A stretch of 64,000 nt of DNA. Source: an uncultured Erythrobacter sp. (lineage in GTDB: Bacteria > Pseudomonadota > Alphaproteobacteria > Sphingomonadales > Sphingomonadaceae). Where the stretch lies: assembly GCA_947503275.1 (NCBI GenBank), contig CANNCZ010000002.1, positions 388,733 through 452,732 of the forward strand. Direction: 5' to 3'. A program made the position numbers and the translations under genes. The notes beneath the pieces are model-generated. The model searched no databases, had not been told where the DNA came from, and saw only the letters and a program-made list of their open reading frames with translations. Of this stretch, positions 1 to 8,654 are shown piece after piece. The stretch's first letter is position 1. Each line of letters starts with the position of its first letter.

Positions 1-1
1 C

Positions 2-286
2 GCCTTCAAACCAGACATTGATGATTTCCGAGAAAGCCCAGCTCTGGAGATCGCAGAAAACCTCGCCAAGGACATGGGTGACCGCATCCTTGTGGTTGAA
101 CCCTTCACGGAAGCCCTCCCGCCACAGCTTGAAGGAACGGATGCGACCCTGACTCAGCTCAGCCCAGCTTTGCGCGAGGCAGAGATCGTTGTGATCCTCG
201 TCGATCACACCGCGTTCAAACATCTTGGCGCGGACGACCTTGGAGGAAAGATCGTGTTTGACACACGCGGGATGCTAAAAAAATGA
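2..286 (+). CDS. wecC: UDP-N-acetyl-D-mannosamine dehydrogenase, C-terminal part (cut by window start)
   Basis: Only the last 94 residues are in the window; the reading frame is open from base 2. The fragment begins AFKPDIDDFRESPALEI, the conserved start of the C-terminal UDP-binding domain of the UDP-glucose/GDP-mannose dehydrogenase family (the K-x-D-x2-D-x-R-x-S-P element). It ends with VFDTRGML, the usual end of WecC-type enzymes. The family oxidises UDP-ManNAc to UDP-ManNAcA with two NAD+. The stop overlaps the start of wecB (ATGA), which supports WecC rather than UDP-glucose dehydrogenase. The upstream part cannot be judged. Confidence 0.88.
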   Translation, partial: AFKPDIDDFRESPALEIAENLAKDMGDRILVVEPFTEALPPQLEGTDATLTQLSPALREAEIVVILVDHTAFKHLGADDLGGKIVFDTRGMLKK

Positions 287-1422
287 ACGCTGCAACCGCA
301 CGCTCACGTATCATGGTGACTTTCGGTACAAGACCAGAAGCGATCAAGATGTTCCCTGTGGTTGCTGCTTTGCGTGATGCCGATCAGTGCGATGTGCGCG
401 TCGCCGTTACTGCACAGCATCGCGAAATGCTGGACCAGGTGATGGACATTGCGGGGATCACTCCAGACATTGATCTAAACCTCATGCAGCCGGGTCAGAC
501 ACTGGATGGATTGTCAGCGAGGATTATTACCAAGTTTGGCGAAGCGCTCGATGCAGAGAAGCCTGACCGGGTGCTCGTCCATGGTGACACATTGACGACC
601 ATGATGGCGACGCTCGCCTGCTATTTCCGCCGCATCCCGGTCGGTCATGTCGAAGCGGGCCTGCGCTCTGGCGATATCTATTCGCCATGGCCAGAGGAGG
701 TAAACCGCAAGGTGACGGGTGCGGTAGCCGATCTACACTTTGCCCCGACCGATAACGCGGCCGACGCTTTGCGTGCAGAGAACGTGCCCGCCAGCGCAAT
801 CTATATTACCGGCAATACCGTGATCGACGCATTGCTCGCGGCACAAAAGCGGCTGTCCGCTGACCCGTCGCTCGCGCCCATCGTCGCGCCTTTGACAAAC
901 CGTTTTGCGGGCAAGCGGATTATCGCGGTGACCGCGCATCGGCGCGAGAATTTTGGCGATGGTATGCACCAGATCGCTGGTGCCTTGCAGCAATTGGCGA
1001 CGCGCGATGATGTCGCGATCATCTATCCCATGCACCCCAATCCCAATGTCGCAGAGATTATGCGGCCTGCACTAAGCGAGATCGACAATGTCGCGCTGAT
1101 CGAGCCACTCGATTACCTCAACTTCGTGGCGATGATGGCAGCATCTGACATTGTGCTCACCGATTCAGGCGGCATCCAAGAGGAAGCTCCCAGCCTCGGC
1201 AAACCCGTATTGGTTATGCGCGACACGACCGAACGACCCGAAGGCGTAAGCGCGGGCACGGCGAAATTGGTCGGTGCGGACAAAGACAGAATTGTTAGCG
1301 AGGTCACGAGATTGCTCGATGATGCGCCTGGCTATGACACCATGTCAAAGGCGCACAATCCCTATGGCGATGGAACGGCTAGCAAACAAATCGCGGACAT
1401 CGTCGCAGCCGCGCATTGCTGA
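283..1422 (+). CDS. wecB: UDP-N-acetylglucosamine 2-epimerase (non-hydrolysing)
   Basis: 379 residues, close to the usual 370-380. It converts UDP-GlcNAc to UDP-ManNAc in the cytoplasm, feeding WecC for UDP-ManNAcA. Family motifs are visible in order: TRPEAIKM near residue 16, HGDTLTT near 100, EAGLRSGD from Glu124, the catalytic HRRENFG with His219, and DSGGIQEEAP from Asp294 followed by RDTTERPE. The start ATG shares bases with the wecC stop, so the two are translationally coupled. The pair supplies an acidic amino sugar to the polysaccharide made by the following genes. Confidence 0.96.
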   Translation: MNAATARSRIMVTFGTRPEAIKMFPVVAALRDADQCDVRVAVTAQHREMLDQVMDIAGITPDIDLNLMQPGQTLDGLSARIITKFGEALDAEKPDRVLVHGDTLTTMMATLACYFRRIPVGHVEAGLRSGDIYSPWPEEVNRKVTGAVADLHFAPTDNAADALRAENVPASAIYITGNTVIDALLAAQKRLSADPSLAPIVAPLTNRFAGKRIIAVTAHRRENFGDGMHQIAGALQQLATRDDVAIIYPMHPNPNVAEIMRPALSEIDNVALIEPLDYLNFVAMMAASDIVLTDSGGIQEEAPSLGKPVLVMRDTTERPEGVSAGTAKLVGADKDRIVSEVTRLLDDAPGYDTMSKAHNPYGDGTASKQIADIVAAAHC

Positions 1423-1426
1423 CACA

Positions 1427-1987
1427 TCAAGTGCGTGCCCGAACCAACTTAACAAAGTAGACGCTGGCCGCGAGCACGGTCGCGCTCAGCCCAATATCGC
1501 CGATCCAGTTCAGCTTCAGCGGTCCATACAAAAACCAGTCGAGGGCGTGCAGCGAAATAAGGCGCACAGCGACGAGAAACATCATCGCAGTGCCTGCGGC
1601 TAACGCGAGAGCCGCGGCAGTATCGCTTCTCCCGCGAATTCGGCCTTTTGCTTTGACCAAAGCCAAGGCGGATGCGCCCGCACTCAACATGATGACGATG
1701 CCCGCGATGATACCCTGAACGTCCCGCCGGGCAGCGTAATTTCCGCCCGCCCTCAGGTTCTGGCGCAAGACATCGCGCGCAAACTCTTCCAAGCCAAAGA
1801 TCCGGCTTACCAGCAAAGTGAGGAAAAGGGCTGTAAGGAAGAGCCACGCCCTGCGTTGCCAATAAGGACGAGTTTGCTTGGTGGCCGAACCTGCAGCAAA
1901 CAGGCATCCAATTACCACAGTAACGTAGATTATGGAGGCGGCCAGCGTTAGCGGGGATAGGTCAATCGACATGTAGTAAAGGCTCAC
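1427..1987 (-). CDS. Hypothetical multi-pass membrane protein
   Basis: 186 residues with about five hydrophobic segments (near residues 10-33, 46-62, 90-112, 123-145 and 160-180). I recognise no family. It lies on the opposite strand to its polysaccharide neighbours and converges with wecB at 4 bases distance. The longest frame starts with GTG at 1987; an ATG at 1972, ten bases after an AAGGTGAG sequence, is the alternative. The function is unknown. Position suggests, but does not prove, a role at the cell envelope. Confidence 0.6.
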   Translation of the reverse strand: MSLYYMSIDLSPLTLAASIIYVTVVIGCLFAAGSATKQTRPYWQRRAWLFLTALFLTLLVSRIFGLEEFARDVLRQNLRAGGNYAARRDVQGIIAGIVIMLSAGASALALVKAKGRIRGRSDTAAALALAAGTAMMFLVAVRLISLHALDWFLYGPLKLNWIGDIGLSATVLAASVYFVKLVRART

Positions 1988-2255
1988 CTTATTGCTGTGC
2001 CATGCCCCAAGTTTGTTTCACCTTGAGACAGTCCACATAATGCCATGCCAAAACTGCGCAACCGATCTTGGGAAAAGCCCAACGAAAAGGTGCCAAAACG
2101 CGTCCTTCAAACCCAAAACATGTCCAATTCTCGACAGATCGACACGAAACGCAGTTTGTGGCCTCCGAAAAACCGCTCACCTCCTAGGCATCCCAAGAAT
2201 GTTGCGCTGCGAAAGGCAAGCGTCTAAGCACCCCTGCGTAACCATGGAGGGGTAT

Positions 2256-2975
2256 GTGATCTTTACCAAAACCGCAAAGCTCAGAGCAGGAATTTGCGCT
2301 GTTGCCGTCGTATCGCTTGGCGCTTGTGCCTCAACCCCTGATCCGGTGATTGGCCGCTCTGTGAGTGCGCCAGTAGCCGATCTTGGTCAGTCGAATTTTA
2401 GCGTGACGCGCTCAACGACTTACCTTCTTCGCCCATCTGATCAGATTTCGATCAATGTATTTCGGGAACCAGACTTCTCAATGGAGAACGTTCGCGTTGG
2501 TGTGGAGGGTAATGTTTCGCTGCCAATGCTGGGTTCGATCCCAGCAGCTGGCATGACAGCTGCACAGTTTGAAGCAGATGTTACCCGCCGCTTGGCTGCG
2601 GCTGGACTGCGTACACCTTTGGTTTCGGTCAATATCTCAGAGTATGCATCGCATCTCGTAACGGTTGAAGGCGCTGTGGACACACCGGGTGTCTATTCGT
2701 TCCAGCCGGGCGCTCGTCTTTCATCTGCCATTGCAATGAGTGGTGGGCCAGAGCGTACAGCGAAAACCGACCAAGTCGCCGTTTTCCGGGAAACCAGCAA
2801 CGGCATCATGGTCGCCAAATTCGACTATGGTCAAGTTAGTCAAGGCACGATGCTGGACCCAATCCTTGAGCCTGGTGATCGGGTCGTAATGGGCGTCGAT
2901 GGCCTGTCTGTCTTCTGGCAAGACTTCCTGCGAGCATTGCCGGCATTCGGCGTCTTCGCAAACGCGAGCATCTGA
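2256..2975 (+). CDS. Polysaccharide export outer-membrane lipoprotein (Wza/GumB/OPX type)
   Basis: 239 residues from the GTG at 2256. The frame is open upstream, but GGAGG at 2246-2250 lies six bases before this GTG and none of the earlier ATGs has such a site. From here the protein begins with a lipoprotein signal (hydrophobic stretch ending LGAC, lipid Cys24). A poly-export domain follows (LLRPSDQISINVFREPDFS, near 55-75), then SLBB-like segments (VTVEGAVDTPGVYSFQPG). The family forms the outer-membrane or periplasmic channel for exported polysaccharide and works with the Wzc-type kinase encoded next, 7 bases downstream. Short OPX proteins like this one lack the large C-terminal helix barrel of Wza. 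Confidence 0.88.
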   Translation: MIFTKTAKLRAGICAVAVVSLGACASTPDPVIGRSVSAPVADLGQSNFSVTRSTTYLLRPSDQISINVFREPDFSMENVRVGVEGNVSLPMLGSIPAAGMTAAQFEADVTRRLAAAGLRTPLVSVNISEYASHLVTVEGAVDTPGVYSFQPGARLSSAIAMSGGPERTAKTDQVAVFRETSNGIMVAKFDYGQVSQGTMLDPILEPGDRVVMGVDGLSVFWQDFLRALPAFGVFANASI

Positions 2976-2982
2976 TAAAAAC

Positions 2983-5202
2983 ATGAACGACCGTTCGATC
3001 ATCCAGACCCCAGACCCAGCCGGCCGTGAGGTCTGGGTCGATGGCTACTTGCCGACCGGGATGGTCGAACAGCCTGCAAAATCGTCGTCACAATTCGACA
3101 CGGTTTGGCTGCGGGGTGCCTTATTCCGTCAGCGCTGGTTGATCGGCGCAACAATGCTTGCAGCCTTACTGGTGGGTCTGGTGATCACTTTGTTGTCGAC
3201 ACCAATCTATCAAGCCAATGCAACCGTGCGGATTCAGCCTTGGGGCAACTTCATCGTCGAGGGGCAAGATGTCAGCTCACCGATCAGCTCGACCAACGAA
3301 ATTGCCAGCTTTATGGCGACGTTGGGGACGGTGATCCAGAGCCGGAATTTGGCCGAAGTTGTCGCTCAGGATCTTGATCTTGGCGCTCGCAACGCGCTGC
3401 TGGGACCAGATGTCGACGCGAGCCGTCCACCTCAACGCAGTGATGAAGAATGGGCACAAGACCGAACCAATATGGCGGTCTCAGTCCTGCAGGATGGCGT
3501 TTCTGCGGTTGTGCCATTTGATAGTCAGATCATTACCATCAGTTATAAATCGACTGATCCGGTCTTGGCGGCTGAAATCGTCAATGGCTATGCGCAGGCT
3601 TTCCAGCAGTCTGATACGCGCCGGAATGTTGAGAGCAACGCCTATGCACGCGAGTACTTGCTCGAGCAAATTGCGGAAGTTCGCTCGCGGCTTACCGATT
3701 CAGAGCGCTCAGCTAACGCCTATGCGCGCGCAGCGGGCATTGTGACTCCACAAACAACCGGAACAGACGGCGAAGGCGGTGGCCCCACTATCGCAGGCGC
3801 GAACCTGTCCAGTATCAACCAAACGGTCGCAGAGGCCCGCGCCAATCGCATCGCTGCGGAGCAACGTTGGCGTTCCGTTTCTGGCATTCCAGCGGCACAA
3901 CTGCCCGAAGTGCAAAATAATCCAGCGGTTCAGGGTTTGATCCAGCAAAAAGCTGAACTGACTGGTGAACTGACCAACCTGCGTCAGCGCTACAACGAGC
4001 AGTTCCCTGAAATTGTCGATGTGAAGTCACGCATTGAGATTATTGATCAGCAAATCGCGCAGACTGGTGAAAACGTCAAAGCCGCGATCCGCAGCGAATA
4101 CACAATCGCACGCAACCAAGAAGCAGCGCTTGCCAGCGAGCTATCCTCAGTAACGCAAGATGCTTTGGTTCAACAGGACGAGTCCGTTGAGTTCACCGGG
4201 CTTGAACGCGAAGCTGATGCTCTTCGGACACAGCTTACAACACTGCTAGATCGCTATAATTCGATTAGCACCGCCGCCAATGTTGAGAACGGTGCCATTA
4301 CCGTTTTGGATCGCGCCGTTGTACCGAGCTCGCCTGTGTCCCCCGACCTTGCGCGCAACATGATACTAGCATTGGTGATCGGCATCGCGCTGGCGGGCGG
4401 GCTCGCTTTGGTGCGTGAGATCTTTGTTGATCAGTTCCGCCGTTCCGAAGACGTCGATGAGCGTCTTGGTATCCCTGTTCTTGGCCTGACACCGTTCGTG
4501 AAGTCAGAAGAGATTGATCGTCAAGAAGCAAACCAATTCAGTTCGTTGATGGAAGCGTATGCATCGATCCGTTCGACGATTGATTTCAGCATCTCGCGCG
4601 ATGGAGCTGTCGTTCAACTGACCAGCAGTCAAGCTTCTGAAGGTAAATCAACGACCGCGCTAATTGTCGCAGAGCTGTTCGCTCGCCTTGGTCGTCGCAC
4701 GCTCTTAATCGACGGCGACCTTCGTAAGCCATCGGTGGCCAAGTTGCTCGATATTGAGCCTAAGGAAACTGGTATTACAGAAGTCCTGCTAGGCCACTCA
4801 TCGATGGATGATGCGACTATTGAAGGTGTGCACGAAAATCTGCGCATTCTCTCTGTTGCTGGAATTCCACCAAACCCTGTCGAGTTGCTGTCTTCGAGCC
4901 ATTTCCGGAACTTTATTGAGGAACAGCGGAAAGAATACTCGTTGATCTTGATCGATTCACCGCCGGTTCTGGGGCTCGCTGATGCCCCCGAAATCGCGCA
5001 GACGGTCGATGCAACCATCTTCGTGATTGAAGCCAATCGGACCAGCGTTTCGCAAGCCAAGACAGCGCTTAAACGCCTGTCGCATGTTGGGGCGAATGTG
5101 GTTGGAGCGATCCTTACCAAATATCGCGCACTGGAGGCTGGTTCCGACTACGCGTACCAGTATCAATACCAATATTATCGCTATGGCGACGACGCGAAGT
5201 AA
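2983..5202 (+). CDS. Polysaccharide co-polymerase and tyrosine autokinase (Wzc/BY-kinase)
   Basis: 739 residues from ATG 2983; earlier in-frame ATGs lie inside the preceding gene. Wzz chain-length domain with transmembrane helices near 52-72 and 457-477 and a long coiled-coil periplasmic part between them. The cytoplasmic kinase follows: Walker A SEGKST (Lys555), Walker A' LIDGDLRKPS (Asp577, Asp579) and Walker B LILIDSPP (Asp658). The tail from residue 723 carries seven tyrosines, the autophosphorylation cluster typical of BY-kinases. Such proteins control chain length and export together with OPX and Wzy proteins. It forms an operon with the upstream OPX gene. Confidence 0.95.
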   Translation: MNDRSIIQTPDPAGREVWVDGYLPTGMVEQPAKSSSQFDTVWLRGALFRQRWLIGATMLAALLVGLVITLLSTPIYQANATVRIQPWGNFIVEGQDVSSPISSTNEIASFMATLGTVIQSRNLAEVVAQDLDLGARNALLGPDVDASRPPQRSDEEWAQDRTNMAVSVLQDGVSAVVPFDSQIITISYKSTDPVLAAEIVNGYAQAFQQSDTRRNVESNAYAREYLLEQIAEVRSRLTDSERSANAYARAAGIVTPQTTGTDGEGGGPTIAGANLSSINQTVAEARANRIAAEQRWRSVSGIPAAQLPEVQNNPAVQGLIQQKAELTGELTNLRQRYNEQFPEIVDVKSRIEIIDQQIAQTGENVKAAIRSEYTIARNQEAALASELSSVTQDALVQQDESVEFTGLEREADALRTQLTTLLDRYNSISTAANVENGAITVLDRAVVPSSPVSPDLARNMILALVIGIALAGGLALVREIFVDQFRRSEDVDERLGIPVLGLTPFVKSEEIDRQEANQFSSLMEAYASIRSTIDFSISRDGAVVQLTSSQASEGKSTTALIVAELFARLGRRTLLIDGDLRKPSVAKLLDIEPKETGITEVLLGHSSMDDATIEGVHENLRILSVAGIPPNPVELLSSSHFRNFIEEQRKEYSLILIDSPPVLGLADAPEIAQTVDATIFVIEANRTSVSQAKTALKRLSHVGANVVGAILTKYRALEAGSDYAYQYQYQYYRYGDDAK

Positions 5203-5219
5203 GCGAGGGGCGACAGGCG

Positions 5220-6410
5220 ATGCAAGGGACTAGCGCGCGCAAGCCGCTTGTCCTGCACGTTTCTGGAGATTTTCCAGACCCAATTGTCCCGGCCAAAACA
5301 CCGGTAATCCGCAGCCTTCTAAGCCTGAGCGAAGATCGCTTCAATCACCATGTGGTCTCAATCAACCGAGTGTCGCCCGGAAAAACTGGTATTGCGCGGG
5401 GAATACTGTCTGCCGGGCAACTCTCAACATCTCTGCACGAGTTCGAACACGGCTCAGCGCTGACTTATGAAGCCCCGCCGCTTGGTGTCCGTCATCGGAC
5501 CAAACTCACTCAGCTTGGCGACTGGCTCGCTAATCATATCCAGGCAATGAAGCGAAGGCCCGACCTGCTTGTTGGGCACAAGCTGACTATTGAGGGGATA
5601 GTCGTGCATCGCACAGCGCAAGTGCTAGGCATTCCCTATGCTCTATCGATCCAAGGGAACACAGATACGAAAATCCTGTCTATGCGGCGCGATTTAACTG
5701 GTCTTTTCGCTGACGTTTTTCACAAAGCCGAGGTCGTTTTTCCGTTCACCCCATGGGCATTACAGCACCTCGAGGCGCGACTTGGCACACGCGAGGGTCC
5801 GACCCATCTATTGCCTTGCCCAACAGAGCTGGATCAAGTCACTCAGCCCTCGCGGAACGGCGATGGTTTCGTATCAGTCTTTCATCTCAAGAATTTCGAG
5901 AACAAAAGCCTTTCTGGCATGGTCCGTGCGCTACAATTACTCGCGAAACACGGTGAATCGCCTCCGCTTTCCGTTATCGGAGGTGGAACAGAGGATGAGA
6001 TCTCTGCCTGCCGCGCGGTGGCCAAGGACTGTCCCAACGTCAGTTTCACCGGCGCGGTGGGCCGCGATGCACTCAGCCAGCGACTAAACCGCGCAACTGC
6101 GTTTGTGATGCCCTCTTATCGTGAAAGCTTCGGCCTTGTCTTTATCGAGGCGCTGTTCGCAGGCATCCCCATCATCTACCCCAAAGGCACTGCGGTCGAT
6201 GGATATTTCGACGATGCGCCATTTGCGTTGAGGGTTGACCCGCGTGACCCGGAAACGATCGCGCGCGCGATGGAGCAATGTCTCGATCAAGAGGCTGAGA
6301 TGAAGGCCGCTTTATCTGAGTGGCAGAAATCACCAAACGCTGAGATGTTCACACGAGTAGCCATTGCCGCGACTTTTGCTGGCGGACTTGAACGCGCCTG
6401 CAAAGCTTAA
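5220..6410 (+). CDS. Glycosyltransferase, GT4 family
   Basis: 396 residues, 17 bases after the tyrosine kinase and on the same strand, so probably one operon. The C-terminal half has the GT-B fold pattern of GT4 enzymes, with the retaining E-x7-E motif ESFGLVFIE (Glu302, Glu310) for nucleotide-sugar binding and a GAV-type strand before it. It presumably adds one sugar to the lipid-linked repeat unit on the cytoplasmic face. Donor and acceptor cannot be read from the sequence. Confidence 0.85.
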   Translation: MQGTSARKPLVLHVSGDFPDPIVPAKTPVIRSLLSLSEDRFNHHVVSINRVSPGKTGIARGILSAGQLSTSLHEFEHGSALTYEAPPLGVRHRTKLTQLGDWLANHIQAMKRRPDLLVGHKLTIEGIVVHRTAQVLGIPYALSIQGNTDTKILSMRRDLTGLFADVFHKAEVVFPFTPWALQHLEARLGTREGPTHLLPCPTELDQVTQPSRNGDGFVSVFHLKNFENKSLSGMVRALQLLAKHGESPPLSVIGGGTEDEISACRAVAKDCPNVSFTGAVGRDALSQRLNRATAFVMPSYRESFGLVFIEALFAGIPIIYPKGTAVDGYFDDAPFALRVDPRDPETIARAMEQCLDQEAEMKAALSEWQKSPNAEMFTRVAIAATFAGGLERACKA

Positions 6411-6424
6411 AGTCACAAGATCTA

Positions 6425-6937
6425 TCAGTCTTTCTTAGACAGTTCGGCCTGACGTTTCTTGTAGGCTCTGCTCGCAAGTGCTGCCGCCTCGGGGTCGGTT
6501 TGACGCAGTCGATGTTCGTTCTCATCCGCCTCGATCAACCGCCCGAATTTCTCGACCTCAATCCCTTCCTTGACGATCCTTGCCGGGTTGCCAGCCACTG
6601 CGCAATGGGCTGGCACATCCTTGGTCACGACGCTTCCCGCACCGACAATTGCGCCATCGCCAATCGTGATACCGGGCAAGATTAGGCTCTTACCACCGAT
6701 GAAGCAGCGCTCACCAATTCTCGTGTGCAGATAAAGGCCGCGCGTAAAATCGTGCGTCATGATGCGCGCATCGAACGCGATGTAACTCTCGGCTCCGATG
6801 TGAATCCCCGACCGAAACGTTGTATCAAGCTTTGCTGACATAGACATACGGACGCTGGGATGAATATCGAGGCCAAGTACATTGCGCTGATACCAGCTGC
6901 GCACGCTCAATATTGTGTTCCGAATCTGAACCTTCAT
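6425..6937 (-). CDS. Hexapeptide-repeat acyltransferase (left-handed beta-helix)
   Basis: 170 residues. The middle shows isoleucine-rich hexapeptide repeats (for example RIGERCFIGGKSLILPGITIGDGAIVGAGSVVTKDV) ending in the CAVAGNPARIVK element that closes LbH acetyltransferases of the WcaF/NodL/maltose acetyltransferase type. It probably O-acetylates a sugar of the surface polysaccharide. A charged helical tail of about 45 residues follows the helix domain. It converges with the GT4 gene 14 bases away. Confidence 0.82.
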   Translation of the reverse strand: MKVQIRNTILSVRSWYQRNVLGLDIHPSVRMSMSAKLDTTFRSGIHIGAESYIAFDARIMTHDFTRGLYLHTRIGERCFIGGKSLILPGITIGDGAIVGAGSVVTKDVPAHCAVAGNPARIVKEGIEVEKFGRLIEADENEHRLRQTDPEAAALASRAYKKRQAELSKKD

Positions 6938-7020
6938 TCTAACACCAAACAGTCCTCATGGTTTCTGTAGCAAGAAGCTTAGAACGGGCATCGTAACAAG
7001 AAACTCGCTCCGTCACATCG

Positions 7021-7830
7021 TTAGCCCAAGAAAGTGCGGCTTAGTGGCAGAATTTCACGCATGATCCACACACCAGCGATAGAAGCAAGGAATGCCAGCA
7101 AAGCGGTGACAACCTGTTCAGGCCCGGTGATCCGATTGAAGACACCCAATGCAGCAATGTGCACCAGATATACCCCAAACATGCAGGCGGAAACGGGTTG
7201 TAGATTCAACTGAAGCCGAGGCAGGATCAGACCCGCTAACACCGCTCCACCACCCAATAGGTAAGGCAAACTGATGCCGTCAGTTTGCCAAACCATGCAG
7301 ATTGCTAACCCGAGCGCTGAGATTGTCATCCCGATTCTGGTTCGAAATGCGACGCCAAGCAGGGCTGCCGGAACAGCATGCAAAAACTGAACAATCGGTG
7401 GGTCAAAGAGGGACTGAAACTCTCGCCACCACGGAGTTGCCACAAGGAATACGAAGGCCAGAACAGCGCAAATGAGAGGCAATCGCTCACTGCGGATCTG
7501 TAAAATCGCCAAATTGACGACGAAAATGAACGGCAAGAACCAGAGATGCGTTCCATAGAAAATGGACTCGACCACGTTCATGCCTTCATGAAACGGATTG
7601 CCGTCGGCGGCGAACCGCCACCCAAGATAGAAAATCGACCAAAACGCCCACGGTAACAAAATGCGTTTTGCCATCTTGGCCGCACCACTGCTGGCAAAAT
7701 ATGTCGACAGGGCGGTGAATGCGATGAGGCCTGCATACCCGATGGGGCCGCCGGGCGCACCGGAATGAAAAAGGACAATCCCGAAAGCAGCGACAATTCG
7801 AACCAACTCAATATTTTGATTGCGATTCAT
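7021..7830 (-). CDS. Acyltransferase 3 (OafA/WecH-type) membrane protein
   Basis: 269 residues from ATG 7830; an upstream ATG at 7872 would add 14 charged residues and is less likely because the family starts with (R)NxxLxxxRxxA. Here the protein begins MNRNQNIELVRIVAAFGIVLFHSG with the conserved Arg and His. About eight to nine hydrophobic helices follow. Such integral membrane enzymes transfer acyl groups, usually acetyl, to exported sugars. The protein is somewhat short for the family (300-380). Confidence 0.75.
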   Translation of the reverse strand: MNRNQNIELVRIVAAFGIVLFHSGAPGGPIGYAGLIAFTALSTYFASSGAAKMAKRILLPWAFWSIFYLGWRFAADGNPFHEGMNVVESIFYGTHLWFLPFIFVVNLAILQIRSERLPLICAVLAFVFLVATPWWREFQSLFDPPIVQFLHAVPAALLGVAFRTRIGMTISALGLAICMVWQTDGISLPYLLGGGAVLAGLILPRLQLNLQPVSACMFGVYLVHIAALGVFNRITGPEQVVTALLAFLASIAGVWIMREILPLSRTFLG

Positions 7831-7983
7831 CGCTGCCCCATTTCCTCGCCCCTTCTTGCAGCCTTTGCACACTATGAGGCGGCAAACACCTTCATCGCGA
7901 TGTGCCCTATCGTTTGTAGCCGCGTGGCATAGAGCCGCGCAATGCCTGCTCAGTGAATTGTACGCGGGCTCAGACCGGGATCC

Positions 7984-8646
7984 TTAGACCATCGACTTGA
8001 TGAGAGCTCGAAGTTCGCATTTGGCTCGCTGAGTGAATGACGCCTCCTGAAAGATCATCGCTTCAAGACTTGCAATCGGCGTATCACTTCGCACGCTGAA
8101 TCTGGGTATCGGATCGCGAGCGGTTAGTCGCTCACAACCATCGCTGGAATAGATCGCGGAAAAGCCACAAGCGCGCAGCTTGCGCAAGACACGGCCGTCA
8201 TATCGACCAAAAGGCAGGCCCACTTCCGCAATTGGCCGGTCGCAGATCTGCGACAGTATCGTCTGCGCGGAGCCGACTTCCTGTTCCAATTCTTCAACAC
8301 TACAGTCCGGCCAAGGGAGATGTAACATCCCATGCGAACCGATTGTAAACAAGGGGTCTGCATCCAGTTCGCGCACTTGCTGAGTGGTAAGATAGCCGGG
8401 TTCATCAAGCTTTCCTGCCAACACGAAAAACATCGCTTTGCATCCACGTTCACGCAATGCAGGCGCCGCGATCATGTAGTCACTCGCATTCCCATCATCG
8501 AAGGTGATGCCTACGGGTTGATCACTCGCCTGAACCGAATCGAGAATAGCGGCAAAGCGATCCGTGTCGATCCAATAAGGCTTCTCACCGCTTTCATAAG
8601 GCCGCGCAGCTTCGCCAATCCCATGAAAATTGAGCAGAAAAGTCAT
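7984..8646 (-). CDS. Polysaccharide deacetylase (NodB family)
   Basis: 220 residues from ATG 8646, which lies 8 bases after the stop of the upstream FemAB-like gene; a longer frame to 8715 would overlap that gene by 60 bases. It begins MTFLLNFHGIGE. Later come GITFDDGNASD (metal/catalytic Asp-Asp of motif 1), SHGMLHLPW (motif 2, SHxxxH) and EVGLPFGRYD (motif 3), all NodB hallmarks. It probably removes N-acetyl groups from the exopolysaccharide. With no visible signal peptide, its cell location is uncertain. It is coupled to the FemAB gene. Confidence 0.87.
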   Translation of the reverse strand: MTFLLNFHGIGEAARPYESGEKPYWIDTDRFAAILDSVQASDQPVGITFDDGNASDYMIAAPALRERGCKAMFFVLAGKLDEPGYLTTQQVRELDADPLFTIGSHGMLHLPWPDCSVEELEQEVGSAQTILSQICDRPIAEVGLPFGRYDGRVLRKLRACGFSAIYSSDGCERLTARDPIPRFSVRSDTPIASLEAMIFQEASFTQRAKCELRALIKSMV

Positions 8647-8654
8647 TCCCGCAG